The notes beneath the pieces were generated by a model that saw nothing but the letters and a program-made list of their open reading frames with translations, made no database searches and was not told the origin of the DNA. Positions 17,139 to 24,414 of a stretch of DNA of 64,000 nt are shown here, piece by piece. The DNA comes from Alphaproteobacteria bacterium (GTDB taxonomy: Bacteria > Pseudomonadota > Alphaproteobacteria > Thalassobaculales > Thalassobaculaceae), in the NCBI GenBank assembly GCA_024742605.1, contig JANSYC010000006.1, positions 29,533 to 93,532 of the forward strand, given 5' to 3'. The position numbers and the translations under genes are program-made. Position 1 is the first letter of the stretch. Each line of letters begins with the position of its first letter.

Positions 17139-18533
17139 GTGAGCACCGACACCCGACCCTCCGCCGCCCTCGAGGCGCCGCCGGAACCGCCGCAGGCGGA
17201 GATTCCGTCGATTGCGCCCCTGCAGGGTATGCGCCTGCCGCCGCGGGTCCAGGACGCGCTCAGACGGCAGCAGCGTTCCAGCGAAATCCTGATCGGATGG
17301 GTGCAGCTTGCCGTTGTGGCCGCCTTCGGCACCCTGTACTGGCTGTCCCCCAAGACCTTCCCCGCGGAGGCTGAATTCGTGCCGATTCCGTGGGTTCTGG
17401 GCGCCTATGCCGCCTTCACCCTGCTGCGGCTGATCCTCGCTTATCGGATCGAACTGCCCAACGGGGTGCTGGCCCTGTCGGTGATCGTCGACATGGCGCT
17501 GCTGATGGGCACGATCTGGAGCTTCCATCAGCAGTACATGCAGCCGGCGGGTTTCTATCTGAAGGCCCCGACCCTGCTCTACGTGTTCATTTTCATTGCC
17601 TTGCGGACCCTGCGGTTCGAGCCGGTCTTCGTCGCCCTGTCCGGCGGCGTGGCGGCCCTGGGGTGGATCGGGATGGTGGTCTACGCGATCCATTTCGACC
17701 CCGCCGCCGCCCCGGTGACCCGGGATTACGTGTTCTATCTGACCTCGAACGCGATCCTGATCGGCGCCGAATTCGACAAGGTGATCTCGATCCTGATGGT
17801 CACCGGCATTCTGGTCTGGGCGATCGTGCGGGCCCGGCGGCTGCTGGTGCGCTCGGTCACCGACCAGCTGGCGACAGAGGAACTGTCGCGGTTCATGGAT
17901 CGGGACGTGGCCGCCCGGATCGCCGATATGCGCAGCGACATGGCGATCGGCCACGGGGAGATCCGCGACGCCGCGGTCGTGCAGGTCGATATCCGCGGCT
18001 TCTCGGCGCTGTCGAACCGGATCGAACCCCATGAGGTGCTGACGATCCTGTCCGAGTATCAGGCCCTGGTGGTGCCGATCCTGCGCCGGTACGGCGGCAG
18101 CATCGACAAGTTCCTGGGCGACGGCATTCTGGCCAGTTTCGGGGCGACCAATCCCAGCGGGACGGCGGCGGCGGATGCGGTGCGGGCGGTCGAGGCGGTG
18201 GCGGAGGCCCTGTCGCACTGGCAGTCGGCCCGGGCGGCGCGCGGTGCGCCGGCACCCGGCTACGGTCTGGCGGCGGCGTCCGGACGGGTGGTGTTCGGGG
18301 CGGTGGGGGATGCCGACCGGCGCGAGATCACCGTGATCGGGCGCGCGGTCAACCTGTCCGCCCGGCTGGAGAAGCACACCAAGATCGAACAGGTCAAAGC
18401 GCTCTGCGATCACGAGACCTACGACCGGGCGAAATCCCAGGGCTACCGGACGGGCCGTCCGCACCGGATCCTGTGGTCCCGTGCGGTCGAGGGTGTGGAT
18501 ACTCCCATGGACCTGGTGGTCCTGGCGTCCTGA
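17139..18533 (+). CDS. Membrane-anchored class III adenylate/guanylate cyclase
   Basis: A 464-aa cyclase that makes cAMP or cGMP. Residues ~50-235 contain about five to six hydrophobic segments forming a membrane sensor region; residues ~275-450 are the catalytic domain. Key residues are visible: metal Asp D284 in QVDIRGFSALSNRI, K324 and D328 in IDKFLGDGILASFG, and the transition-state pair in TVIGRAVNLSARLE. The Lys in IDKF suggests adenine preference (family knowledge, not proof). The start is GTG 17139, with GGAG rather far upstream. It ends 4 bp from the convergent flavin-reductase gene. No signalling ligand can be deduced. Confidence 0.92.
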   Translation: MSTDTRPSAALEAPPEPPQAEIPSIAPLQGMRLPPRVQDALRRQQRSSEILIGWVQLAVVAAFGTLYWLSPKTFPAEAEFVPIPWVLGAYAAFTLLRLILAYRIELPNGVLALSVIVDMALLMGTIWSFHQQYMQPAGFYLKAPTLLYVFIFIALRTLRFEPVFVALSGGVAALGWIGMVVYAIHFDPAAAPVTRDYVFYLTSNAILIGAEFDKVISILMVTGILVWAIVRARRLLVRSVTDQLATEELSRFMDRDVAARIADMRSDMAIGHGEIRDAAVVQVDIRGFSALSNRIEPHEVLTILSEYQALVVPILRRYGGSIDKFLGDGILASFGATNPSGTAAADAVRAVEAVAEALSHWQSARAARGAPAPGYGLAAASGRVVFGAVGDADRREITVIGRAVNLSARLEKHTKIEQVKALCDHETYDRAKSQGYRTGRPHRILWSRAVEGVDTPMDLVVLAS

Positions 18534-18537
18534 GCCC

Positions 18538-19203
18538 TCAATCCTCGAACACCACCGAATCCGGCTGGGCCCCCAGCGCCTCGAGATCCGCGGAGACGCT
18601 CTCCACCATCTTGGGCGGGCCGCAGACGTAGAAGGACTGGCCGAAATCGGTCACATGCTTTTTGAGGAAGTCCCGGTCGACGAGACCGCGGGCGAGCGCG
18701 CTGTCCGGCTGATCGGTGACGGTGAACAGGCAGTCCAGCCCCTCCATCGCCTCGAATTCCTCGCGCATGATGATGTCGCGCTCGGTCTTGTTGGAAAAGA
18801 TCAGCCGGTTGCCGGCGAGATCGCCCTTCGCGGCCAGATCGCGCAGGATGGCGATGAACGGGGTGACTCCGGCGCCACCGGCGATGAAGGTGCCCGGTCC
18901 CGTGTACTTGATCGCGCCCCAGGGCTCGTCGATCAGCAGCCGGTCGCCTTCGCGCAGGCCGCCGATCTGCTGCGTCACCCCGCCATGGTCGTCATAGACC
19001 TTGATGACGAACTGGAGATGATCGGCGTCGGCCAGGGCCGTGAAGGTGAACGGCCGGGTCTCTTCGCGCCATCCGTTCCTGTCCAGCGCCACATCTGTCG
19101 CCTGGCCCGGCGTGAAGCGATAGCCGTCGGGTTTTTCGACGGTCAGCCGAACCACATCATGGGTCACGGCCTCGGTCTTGGTGATAGCGATAGGGGTAGG
19201 CAT
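18538..19203 (-). CDS. FAD/NAD(P)-binding oxidoreductase (ferredoxin-NADP reductase-like)
   Basis: A 221-aa flavin reductase of the FNR superfamily without an iron-sulfur domain. FAD-binding RPFTFTAL follows the beta-barrel, GGAGVTPFIAIL is the NAD(P) pyrophosphate loop, and YVCGPPKMVESV is the C-terminal nucleotide motif. It probably passes electrons between NAD(P)H and a separate protein partner, which I cannot identify here. The start ATG 19203 has GAGGA about 10 nt upstream; a longer reading from 19344 is unlikely. It lies 83 bp downstream of the histidine-kinase gene on the same strand. Confidence 0.88.
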   Translation of the reverse strand: MPTPIAITKTEAVTHDVVRLTVEKPDGYRFTPGQATDVALDRNGWREETRPFTFTALADADHLQFVIKVYDDHGGVTQQIGGLREGDRLLIDEPWGAIKYTGPGTFIAGGAGVTPFIAILRDLAAKGDLAGNRLIFSNKTERDIIMREEFEAMEGLDCLFTVTDQPDSALARGLVDRDFLKKHVTDFGQSFYVCGPPKMVESVSADLEALGAQPDSVVFED

Positions 19204-19286
19204 CTCAGCGTTTTCCTCTTTCCGGTTGTGCTTTTCACCTAAGCGCGTCCGGGCAGATGACAAGGCATGAGCTGGCGTTCCGCGCG

Positions 19287-21086
19287 CTATGCGGATGTCG
19301 CGGGACGATCTCGGCTGAGAGCCGGTGCCGCCTGTCCCTCCCACAGAACGCGCTCAGTCGGAAAGTGCACGCGGACCGTGGTGCCGACGTTCAGCTCGCT
19401 CTCGATGGTCAAAGTGCCGTCATGCAGGGCCATCAGGGAGGAACAGATCGGCAGACCCAGTCCGACTCCTCCGTGGTCTCTGCTGTGGGCATCGGCGACC
19501 TGTCCGAACGGCTCGAGGATGCGTGGGATGTCCTTCTGCCCAATTCCAATTCCGGTATCGCTCACCGAAATCACCATGCCGACATCCGTCTGCGCCGCAC
19601 AGTCCAGCCGAACCGCGCCGTTCGCCGCGGTGAACTTGATCGCGTTGTTCAGGAGATTGAGCAGCACCTGCTTGATCCGCCGCCGATCGCCAAAAAGCGG
19701 GGGCAGGGTCTCGGGCACCCGGGTTGTGATCTGAATGCGATGGTCCGATACGCTCTGCCGGACCAGGGCAATCACCTCATCGACCAGGGCCCGGACGTCC
19801 AGAGTCTCTTCTTCGATTTCCAAGGCGCCGATCTCGATCCGCGAAACATCGAGAATATCACTGATCAGCCCTGTCAGATGGCTGCCCGCTTGGTGGATCA
19901 TCTCGACAGCCGCAATGTTCTTCTTGCCCCCAAGCGAGCCCAGCATCTCGCTCGACAACATCTCCGAATAGCCAAGGATCGCATTCAACGGGGTGCGGAG
20001 CTCATGGCTCATATTGGCGAGAAACTGGGATTTCGCCGCGTTTGCCCGCTCGGCTTCTTCTTTGAGCGCGATCAGTTGCGCAGCGAGCTCCCGCTGTTCC
20101 GTGATTTCCGATCCGGTTCCGCGATACCCCCGAAACCTGCCGTTCTCAAAGACCGGGGTGCCGTTGATCGACAGCCAGACAACCGATCCATTCGGCTTGA
20201 CCCTCGGATGCACGAAATTCCGGAACGGACGGCGGGCCTCCAGATTTTCGAGATGGTCGCGCCAGTCCGCGTCCGTGGCGCCGGGATTGCCGTTCTCAGC
20301 CCGTGTAATCCCTAGAAGCGCGGTCTGGGGAACCCCGGTCACTTCCGTGAACCGGTGGGAAAAGTACGAGAAACGCAGGTTCTCGTCCATTTCCCAGAAC
20401 CAATCGGAAGACGACGTGGCAAAATCGACAAACCGGGCGCGCTCGAAGGCCACTTCATCGTAGCGGCGTCGCACGAACCGATGCGCGATCAGGGCAATGA
20501 CGATCGAACCGAGGACCGCGATCGCAAGAAACGTCCACAGTTTGTGGAAGACGAAATCGATGATGAAGGGGCCGGAGTCCGGTGTCGGAAGAAACAGAAG
20601 CCATCCTGACGGGTCACGGCCGAACGGCGCGGATTGAAGGACCGACCCCTGATCGGTGAGGCCGCGCTGAAGCGCGCCGGCGCTCGCTCCCTCCACCCGC
20701 TGAACCCAATCTTCCGCTTCGGCCTCGGAATAGCCCCGATAGAAGACATGGACCCGGTCCTGGTACCGGCTGACGATGAGGACACGCCTTGTGTGAAGCG
20801 TCGCGGCATCGAAGATCTGGGTCAGGGATGTTTCGTCGCGACCGAGGGGGATGACCGAGGTCGGGAAGTCGGAGGACGCGCCCAGCTGCTCCGGCCGCTC
20901 GTCGGCGAGGCTGACCAGCTTACTGAACGTTTCGGCAAGTCGAATGTTCTGAGTGTGTTTCTCGTATTCGCTCGCCACATGGATGGAGAAAATGAACCCG
21001 ACGAGCATAACACCCAGCAATCCCAATAGGATCGGGAGTAGAGAATATTGCCAGCCGCCTCCATGTCTGTCTGTCCAGCGTGCCAC
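19287..21086 (-). CDS. PAS-containing sensor histidine kinase
   Basis: A 599-aa membrane kinase. A first transmembrane segment near the N-terminus (LLPILLGLLGVMLVGFIF) and a second (LWTFLAIAVLGSIVIALIAH) bracket a ~150-residue periplasmic sensor. A PAS domain (DWFWEMDENLRFSYFS...) follows. The HisKA box has the phospho-His in FLANMSHELRTPLNAILGY, and the ATPase domain shows NLLNNAIKFT, SDTGIGI and GVGLGLPIC. No receiver domain is attached, so it needs a separate response regulator. I prefer GTG 21086 (AGAGG 7 nt upstream) over GTG 21125, which has no ribosome site. The upstream 141-aa secreted protein and downstream flavin reductase are on the same strand. Confidence 0.92.
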   Translation of the reverse strand: MARWTDRHGGGWQYSLLPILLGLLGVMLVGFIFSIHVASEYEKHTQNIRLAETFSKLVSLADERPEQLGASSDFPTSVIPLGRDETSLTQIFDAATLHTRRVLIVSRYQDRVHVFYRGYSEAEAEDWVQRVEGASAGALQRGLTDQGSVLQSAPFGRDPSGWLLFLPTPDSGPFIIDFVFHKLWTFLAIAVLGSIVIALIAHRFVRRRYDEVAFERARFVDFATSSSDWFWEMDENLRFSYFSHRFTEVTGVPQTALLGITRAENGNPGATDADWRDHLENLEARRPFRNFVHPRVKPNGSVVWLSINGTPVFENGRFRGYRGTGSEITEQRELAAQLIALKEEAERANAAKSQFLANMSHELRTPLNAILGYSEMLSSEMLGSLGGKKNIAAVEMIHQAGSHLTGLISDILDVSRIEIGALEIEEETLDVRALVDEVIALVRQSVSDHRIQITTRVPETLPPLFGDRRRIKQVLLNLLNNAIKFTAANGAVRLDCAAQTDVGMVISVSDTGIGIGQKDIPRILEPFGQVADAHSRDHGGVGLGLPICSSLMALHDGTLTIESELNVGTTVRVHFPTERVLWEGQAAPALSRDRPATSA

Positions 21087-21209
21087 GATCGAGCCTCTGC
21101 GTTTTCCTCGGCGACCCCCCGCCACTTGAGAAGATGTCGGTTAGATTGAATCGCCGCAAAAATCACGGCTCGATATGTTGTGCAGCTAGCGAACTCGGAA
21201 GATATTTAT

Positions 21210-21635
21210 TTAATTGAGACTGAATTTCTCGGCTAATTTCATGAGGAGGGACCGCTTTCCCTCCACCGAGGATAATACGACATACCGATTCCCGATCTTG
21301 CGCAGGTAATAGTCGACGAGAAATTTTTCACCCTGCAAATCCTCAAAATCCGCGCAAAGAACGAACATTCCATCCGGGTGTTCGAAAACGACCGGATGCA
21401 TTGCAACGAATGTAAGCGTATGAAGTTTCACATCTTCTTGATCAACAAAGAAGTAGGTGTCTCCGTCCGAATGGGCCTGGATGTGCTGGATGACTTCGGT
21501 TTTCAGAGCCAGCTTCTCGCGATCTGTCGGTTCTGCAGACGCGCTGCTCATCAATACTGCAGCTATGAGTCCGAAGAACCCGAATATTGCAGCCGATGAA
21601 AATGCAAGTCTTTGTAGCACGGAACGTATTGTCAC
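21210..21635 (-). CDS. Hypothetical secreted protein, low-GC gene
   Basis: A 141-aa protein of unknown family. The GTG at 21635 has GGAG 6 nt upstream; a TTG at 21653 is possible. A signal peptide is evident (hydrophobic IFGFFGLIAAVLMSS, cut after ASA). The mature part, TDREKLALKTEVIQHIQAH then YFFVDQEDVKLHTLTFVAMHPVVFEH and FVLCADFEDLQGEKFLVDYYL, looks like a compact periplasmic alpha/beta domain. Base composition is visibly lower in GC than the genes around it, hinting at recent acquisition or weak selection. It sits ~120 bp upstream of the histidine kinase on the same strand and might supply a sensed or modulating partner, but that is conjecture. Confidence 0.65.
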   Translation of the reverse strand: MTIRSVLQRLAFSSAAIFGFFGLIAAVLMSSASAEPTDREKLALKTEVIQHIQAHSDGDTYFFVDQEDVKLHTLTFVAMHPVVFEHPDGMFVLCADFEDLQGEKFLVDYYLRKIGNRYVVLSSVEGKRSLLMKLAEKFSLN

Positions 21636-21925
21636 TCTGAGCTCCAAGTTCAATAATCAGTTATCCGCTATGGCGGCCGGTTTGAGGATTCGACATGTTC
21701 CGGCCGCCCTGGTGAAAATGACTTATAATTCTTTAATAAGCGTTAAAACCAATCGGGTTTTGATTGCTCCGTCATCTGCAGGAAATTACTCCGCCGCTTC
21801 CATTGATTGGCGACAGATCGGGCCGGCGCTGGGCGGCCTTTCCTGAACCACAGAGGAACTCACTGAGGTCGGGGCGGGCCCTGTTGCGCTCGATTTCAGA
21901 GGTGAGAGCGAAAGGATCCGAGATC

Positions 21926-22337
21926 CTATCGGGGAAATCTGTCGGCGATCATTTTCTTCATGGCGTTCACCGTCACGGTGTCGAAGATGCCGGAAGCAGC
22001 CAGGTTGTTTCGGCGTTGAAGCTCCTCTACGGCTTGGCGGGTCTCCGGGCGGGCCTTGCCATCGGCTTCGCCCGGCCAGATGCCGAGAAGCTGCAGGGAC
22101 CGCTGCCGGATCAGGTCTTGGGGCGTGTTGACGACGCTTTGTAGTCGCTCTGGCCACCGGCGAGATCCCCCGTCGGGACCCGGTTGATCCCACGCTTCCC
22201 ATAGGCGATCGCCGACGGACTGACGGAGACCCATTTCGCCGCGACGGCAAGGGCCTGCGGAACCGTCGGTTTTCCCCTAGGAGCCCTGCCAGCACTCCGA
22301 AGCCCAGCGTGATCGCGGTCACGATCGATCCCCGCAT
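21926..22337 (-). pseudogene. Frameshifted secreted peptidoglycan-binding-like protein
   Basis: Three adjoining minus-strand frames together read like one small secreted protein. From ATG 22337 the first frame gives a signal-like MRGSIVTAITLGFGVLAGLLG; near 22275 (a GGGGAAAA tract) the coding character moves to another frame (KPTVPQALAVAAKWVSVSPS..., third positions mostly G/C); near 22140 it moves again to the frame ending at 21926. That last part, RSLQLLGIWPGEADGKARPE... to VNAMKKMIADRFPR, resembles a peptidoglycan-binding (PG_binding_1) repeat. Two frameshifts are needed, so I call it a pseudogene. The alternative is an intact 102-aa gene from ATG 22234, which has no Shine-Dalgarno. A sequencing error in the homopolymer tract could explain one shift. 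Confidence 0.5.
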
Positions 22338-22466
22338 CGTCTTCCGTCTTGCTTTCCTGGCCCCGGGCTCGTGTCATGAGCCTGGCTGGATATCTGATGG
22401 AAACACCCGCACAACTCCACGGTCGCCCGAAGACGTTGCGTTGAGATCGTCGTGTTCGAAGAGGAG

Positions 22467-22540
22467 TGGCTGGGGCACCTGGATTCGAACCAGGGATGCC
22501 GATACCAAAAACCGGTGCCTTACCGCTTGGCTATGCCCCA
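22467..22540 (-). tRNA. tRNA-Gln (anticodon TTG)
   Basis: Minus-strand cloverleaf with a 7-bp acceptor stem TGGGGCA/TGCCCCA, D-arm GCCAAGCGGTAAGGC, anticodon loop TTTTGGT with anticodon TTG, the T-loop TTCGAATC, discriminator G and an encoded CCA. It reads CAA codons. Confidence 0.95.
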
Positions 22541-22678
22541 ACATGTCAAAGGACATAGCCAAATCACTCGGCGCGGGCAAGCCCCTCCCTGCGCCCGCTG
22601 GGTTGAGGGTTCTATCCCGCCCGGTCCTTCGCTAAACTTCCCGAGTCGCAGGATATCGGACGGCAACGGGAGCAAGCC

Positions 22679-23182
22679 ATGGTGAGATCATCGGGGGGTG
22701 GCAAGGCCAGTCTGCCCTGGAGTGTCAAAGGCGTGACCCCTACGGCCCGCGACCTGGCCAAGGATCAGGCCGGTGAGGCCGGGGCCACGATGGGCCAATG
22801 GCTGAGCGGCGTGGTCCGCCGGATCGGCGCCGCCGAGGCCTCGGGCAAGGCGCTGGTGCCGGCCGAGACCCCACCACCCTCCACCGAGGTTGCGTCGGGC
22901 GGTGGCGACGGCCGGGATGCGGCCGAGCCGATCGACGAGCGCGAAATGATTGAGATGGTCTCCGAACGGATCCTCGCGACCGAGGAGCGTCTGGTCGGAC
23001 TGCTGGGCAATCTGGAGGACATCATCGTCTCGCTCGGCGATCGTCTCGAGCGGCTGGAACGCCGGACCGAGACCGGAGCCGCCCTGCCGGATGATCGCCG
23101 CCGGGATCCCGACCTGGAGGGACCGCGCGGCGAGGGCTCGGCCCGGTCGGATGAGACCGGCACGCCCACGCTTCTGAACTGA
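22679..23182 (+). CDS. WSVKG-module protein 1 (short PodJ-N-terminus paralogue)
   Basis: A 167-aa protein of unknown function. Residues ~12-50 carry the module PWSVKGVTPTARDLAKDQAG... MGQWLSGVVRRI, which is shared with the next two genes and with the extreme N-terminus of PodJ-like polarity factors. The helix-turn-helix-like spacing resembles a small DNA- or protein-binding fold, but its role is not known. Residues ~85-125 (EMIEMVSERILATEERLVGLLGNLEDIIVSLGDRLERLERR) form a probable coiled coil. The tail is charged and likely disordered; there is no membrane segment. The start ATG 22679 has GGGAG 7 nt upstream. It is the first of three tandem same-strand paralogues. Confidence 0.75.
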   Translation: MVRSSGGGKASLPWSVKGVTPTARDLAKDQAGEAGATMGQWLSGVVRRIGAAEASGKALVPAETPPPSTEVASGGGDGRDAAEPIDEREMIEMVSERILATEERLVGLLGNLEDIIVSLGDRLERLERRTETGAALPDDRRRDPDLEGPRGEGSARSDETGTPTLLN

Positions 23183-23442
23183 CCGGCGATCCGAAATCCC
23201 GGGCCCACCGTCCGGGGTCCGCTTCCCTACCACCAAATGTATGGCCCCTACCTAACCGAGTATCAATTGGTTGAGTGGACCTAGATAAGCAGGAAAACCC
23301 CGCAAGCCGCTTGTTTTTCTGCGGAATTACCGTATATTGCTCAAATTGTGGATAACTTGGTCGGACCTCGGGTCTGACGGTGGGTATGCCCCAGGTCCAC
23401 ATGTCCGTATGTGCAATAGCGACCCAAGGCAGCCCAGGCAGC

Positions 23443-24294
23443 ATGGCCGGAAACTCACCCTGGAGCGTCAAGGGCATTTCGCCCGAGGAGCGCGAGCTCG
23501 CCAAGCTGGCGGCGCGGCGGGCCGGTGTGCCGATCGGCCGCTGGTTGTCGGAACAGATCCGCTCGGCCGCAAACGGCGACGGCCGGACGCCGGACCGAGC
23601 TCCCAGCCAAACGGTCAGCCCCAATCCCCCACCGTCGGACTCCGCCGGCCCCGGATCTCAAGCGGCACCTCCCACGCCAGCCCAGCCGGAGGCACGCGAG
23701 CGCCGGTTCGGGTTCGGCGGCTTCGCCCAGCCGGCCGGTGAGCCGCCGGTCCCCTGGCGGGCTCCGTCGCGTCCGGCGTCGCGGGACGCGGCCGACAGCG
23801 CCCCGTCCGGTGGTCCGCACCCGGCGCCCCGGGTCCTGCCGGAGATCGATCCGGCCCGGGTCTCCAAGCTCGAACGCGATATCCGCCATCTTCGGGATCT
23901 CGAGGGACGGGTCGAAGCGCTGCAGGGCGTGGAGCGGCGTCTGGGCGGGCTGTCCCAGCGTCTGCAGCAACTCGCCGAGCGCGTGGATGACGTGGAAGTC
24001 CGGATGGCGTCGCGGCCTGAGATCCGCCGGGAGTCCGATGCCGACCGTCCGGCGCCGAAACCGGAGATCCCGAAGGAGCTGCTGGATCGGGTGTCCGGGA
24101 TCGAAGGCGACGTCAAGGAGCTGATGGCCCGCCCGGACGGCGGCGGCGCGGAGCCGGTCACCCCCGTGACGGCGCCGATCGAGCGCGCGGTCATGCGGCT
24201 GTCGGAACGGCTTCAGCGGGTAGAGGAAACCACCCTGACCGAGGATCGCCCGCGGCGGTCGCTGATGGCCCGTCTGTTCCGGCGGCGGCGTTAG
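23443..24294 (+). CDS. WSVKG-module protein 2 (PodJ-N-terminus paralogue)
   Basis: A 283-aa protein beginning MAGNSPWSVKGISPEERELAKLAARRAGVPIGRWLSEQIRS, the same N-terminal module as its neighbours. A Pro-rich disordered stretch (~45-140) is followed by long heptad-type helices (RVSKLERDIRHLRDLEGRVEALQGVERRLGGLSQRLQQLAERVDDVEVRM, and a second near the end), so it probably forms a coiled-coil rod or oligomer. It ends in a strongly basic RRSLMARLFRRRR. No membrane segment or enzymatic motif is seen. I use ATG 23443 because it places the module at the N-terminus as in the paralogues; a GTG at 23380 would add 21 residues. The arrangement suggests a cytoplasmic partner of the PodJ-like protein (inference). 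Confidence 0.75.
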   Translation: MAGNSPWSVKGISPEERELAKLAARRAGVPIGRWLSEQIRSAANGDGRTPDRAPSQTVSPNPPPSDSAGPGSQAAPPTPAQPEARERRFGFGGFAQPAGEPPVPWRAPSRPASRDAADSAPSGGPHPAPRVLPEIDPARVSKLERDIRHLRDLEGRVEALQGVERRLGGLSQRLQQLAERVDDVEVRMASRPEIRRESDADRPAPKPEIPKELLDRVSGIEGDVKELMARPDGGGAEPVTPVTAPIERAVMRLSERLQRVEETTLTEDRPRRSLMARLFRRRR

Positions 24295-24414
24295 CACCGG
24301 TAGCGCTACCCCGCGATCCGGCTTTCAATTTTGGCGCTACTCCTATAAAGTTCTGTTACTTAGTAAGTCTGATACGCGCGCGGCCTGCAGGCGCGCCAGC
24401 CCGAGGAACAGCGA

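Noticed and set aside
21745..21761. AAAACC-AATCG-GGTTTT hairpin considered as a terminator
   Set aside because: The 6-bp stem is weak and mostly A-T, and no gene end is close enough on either strand.
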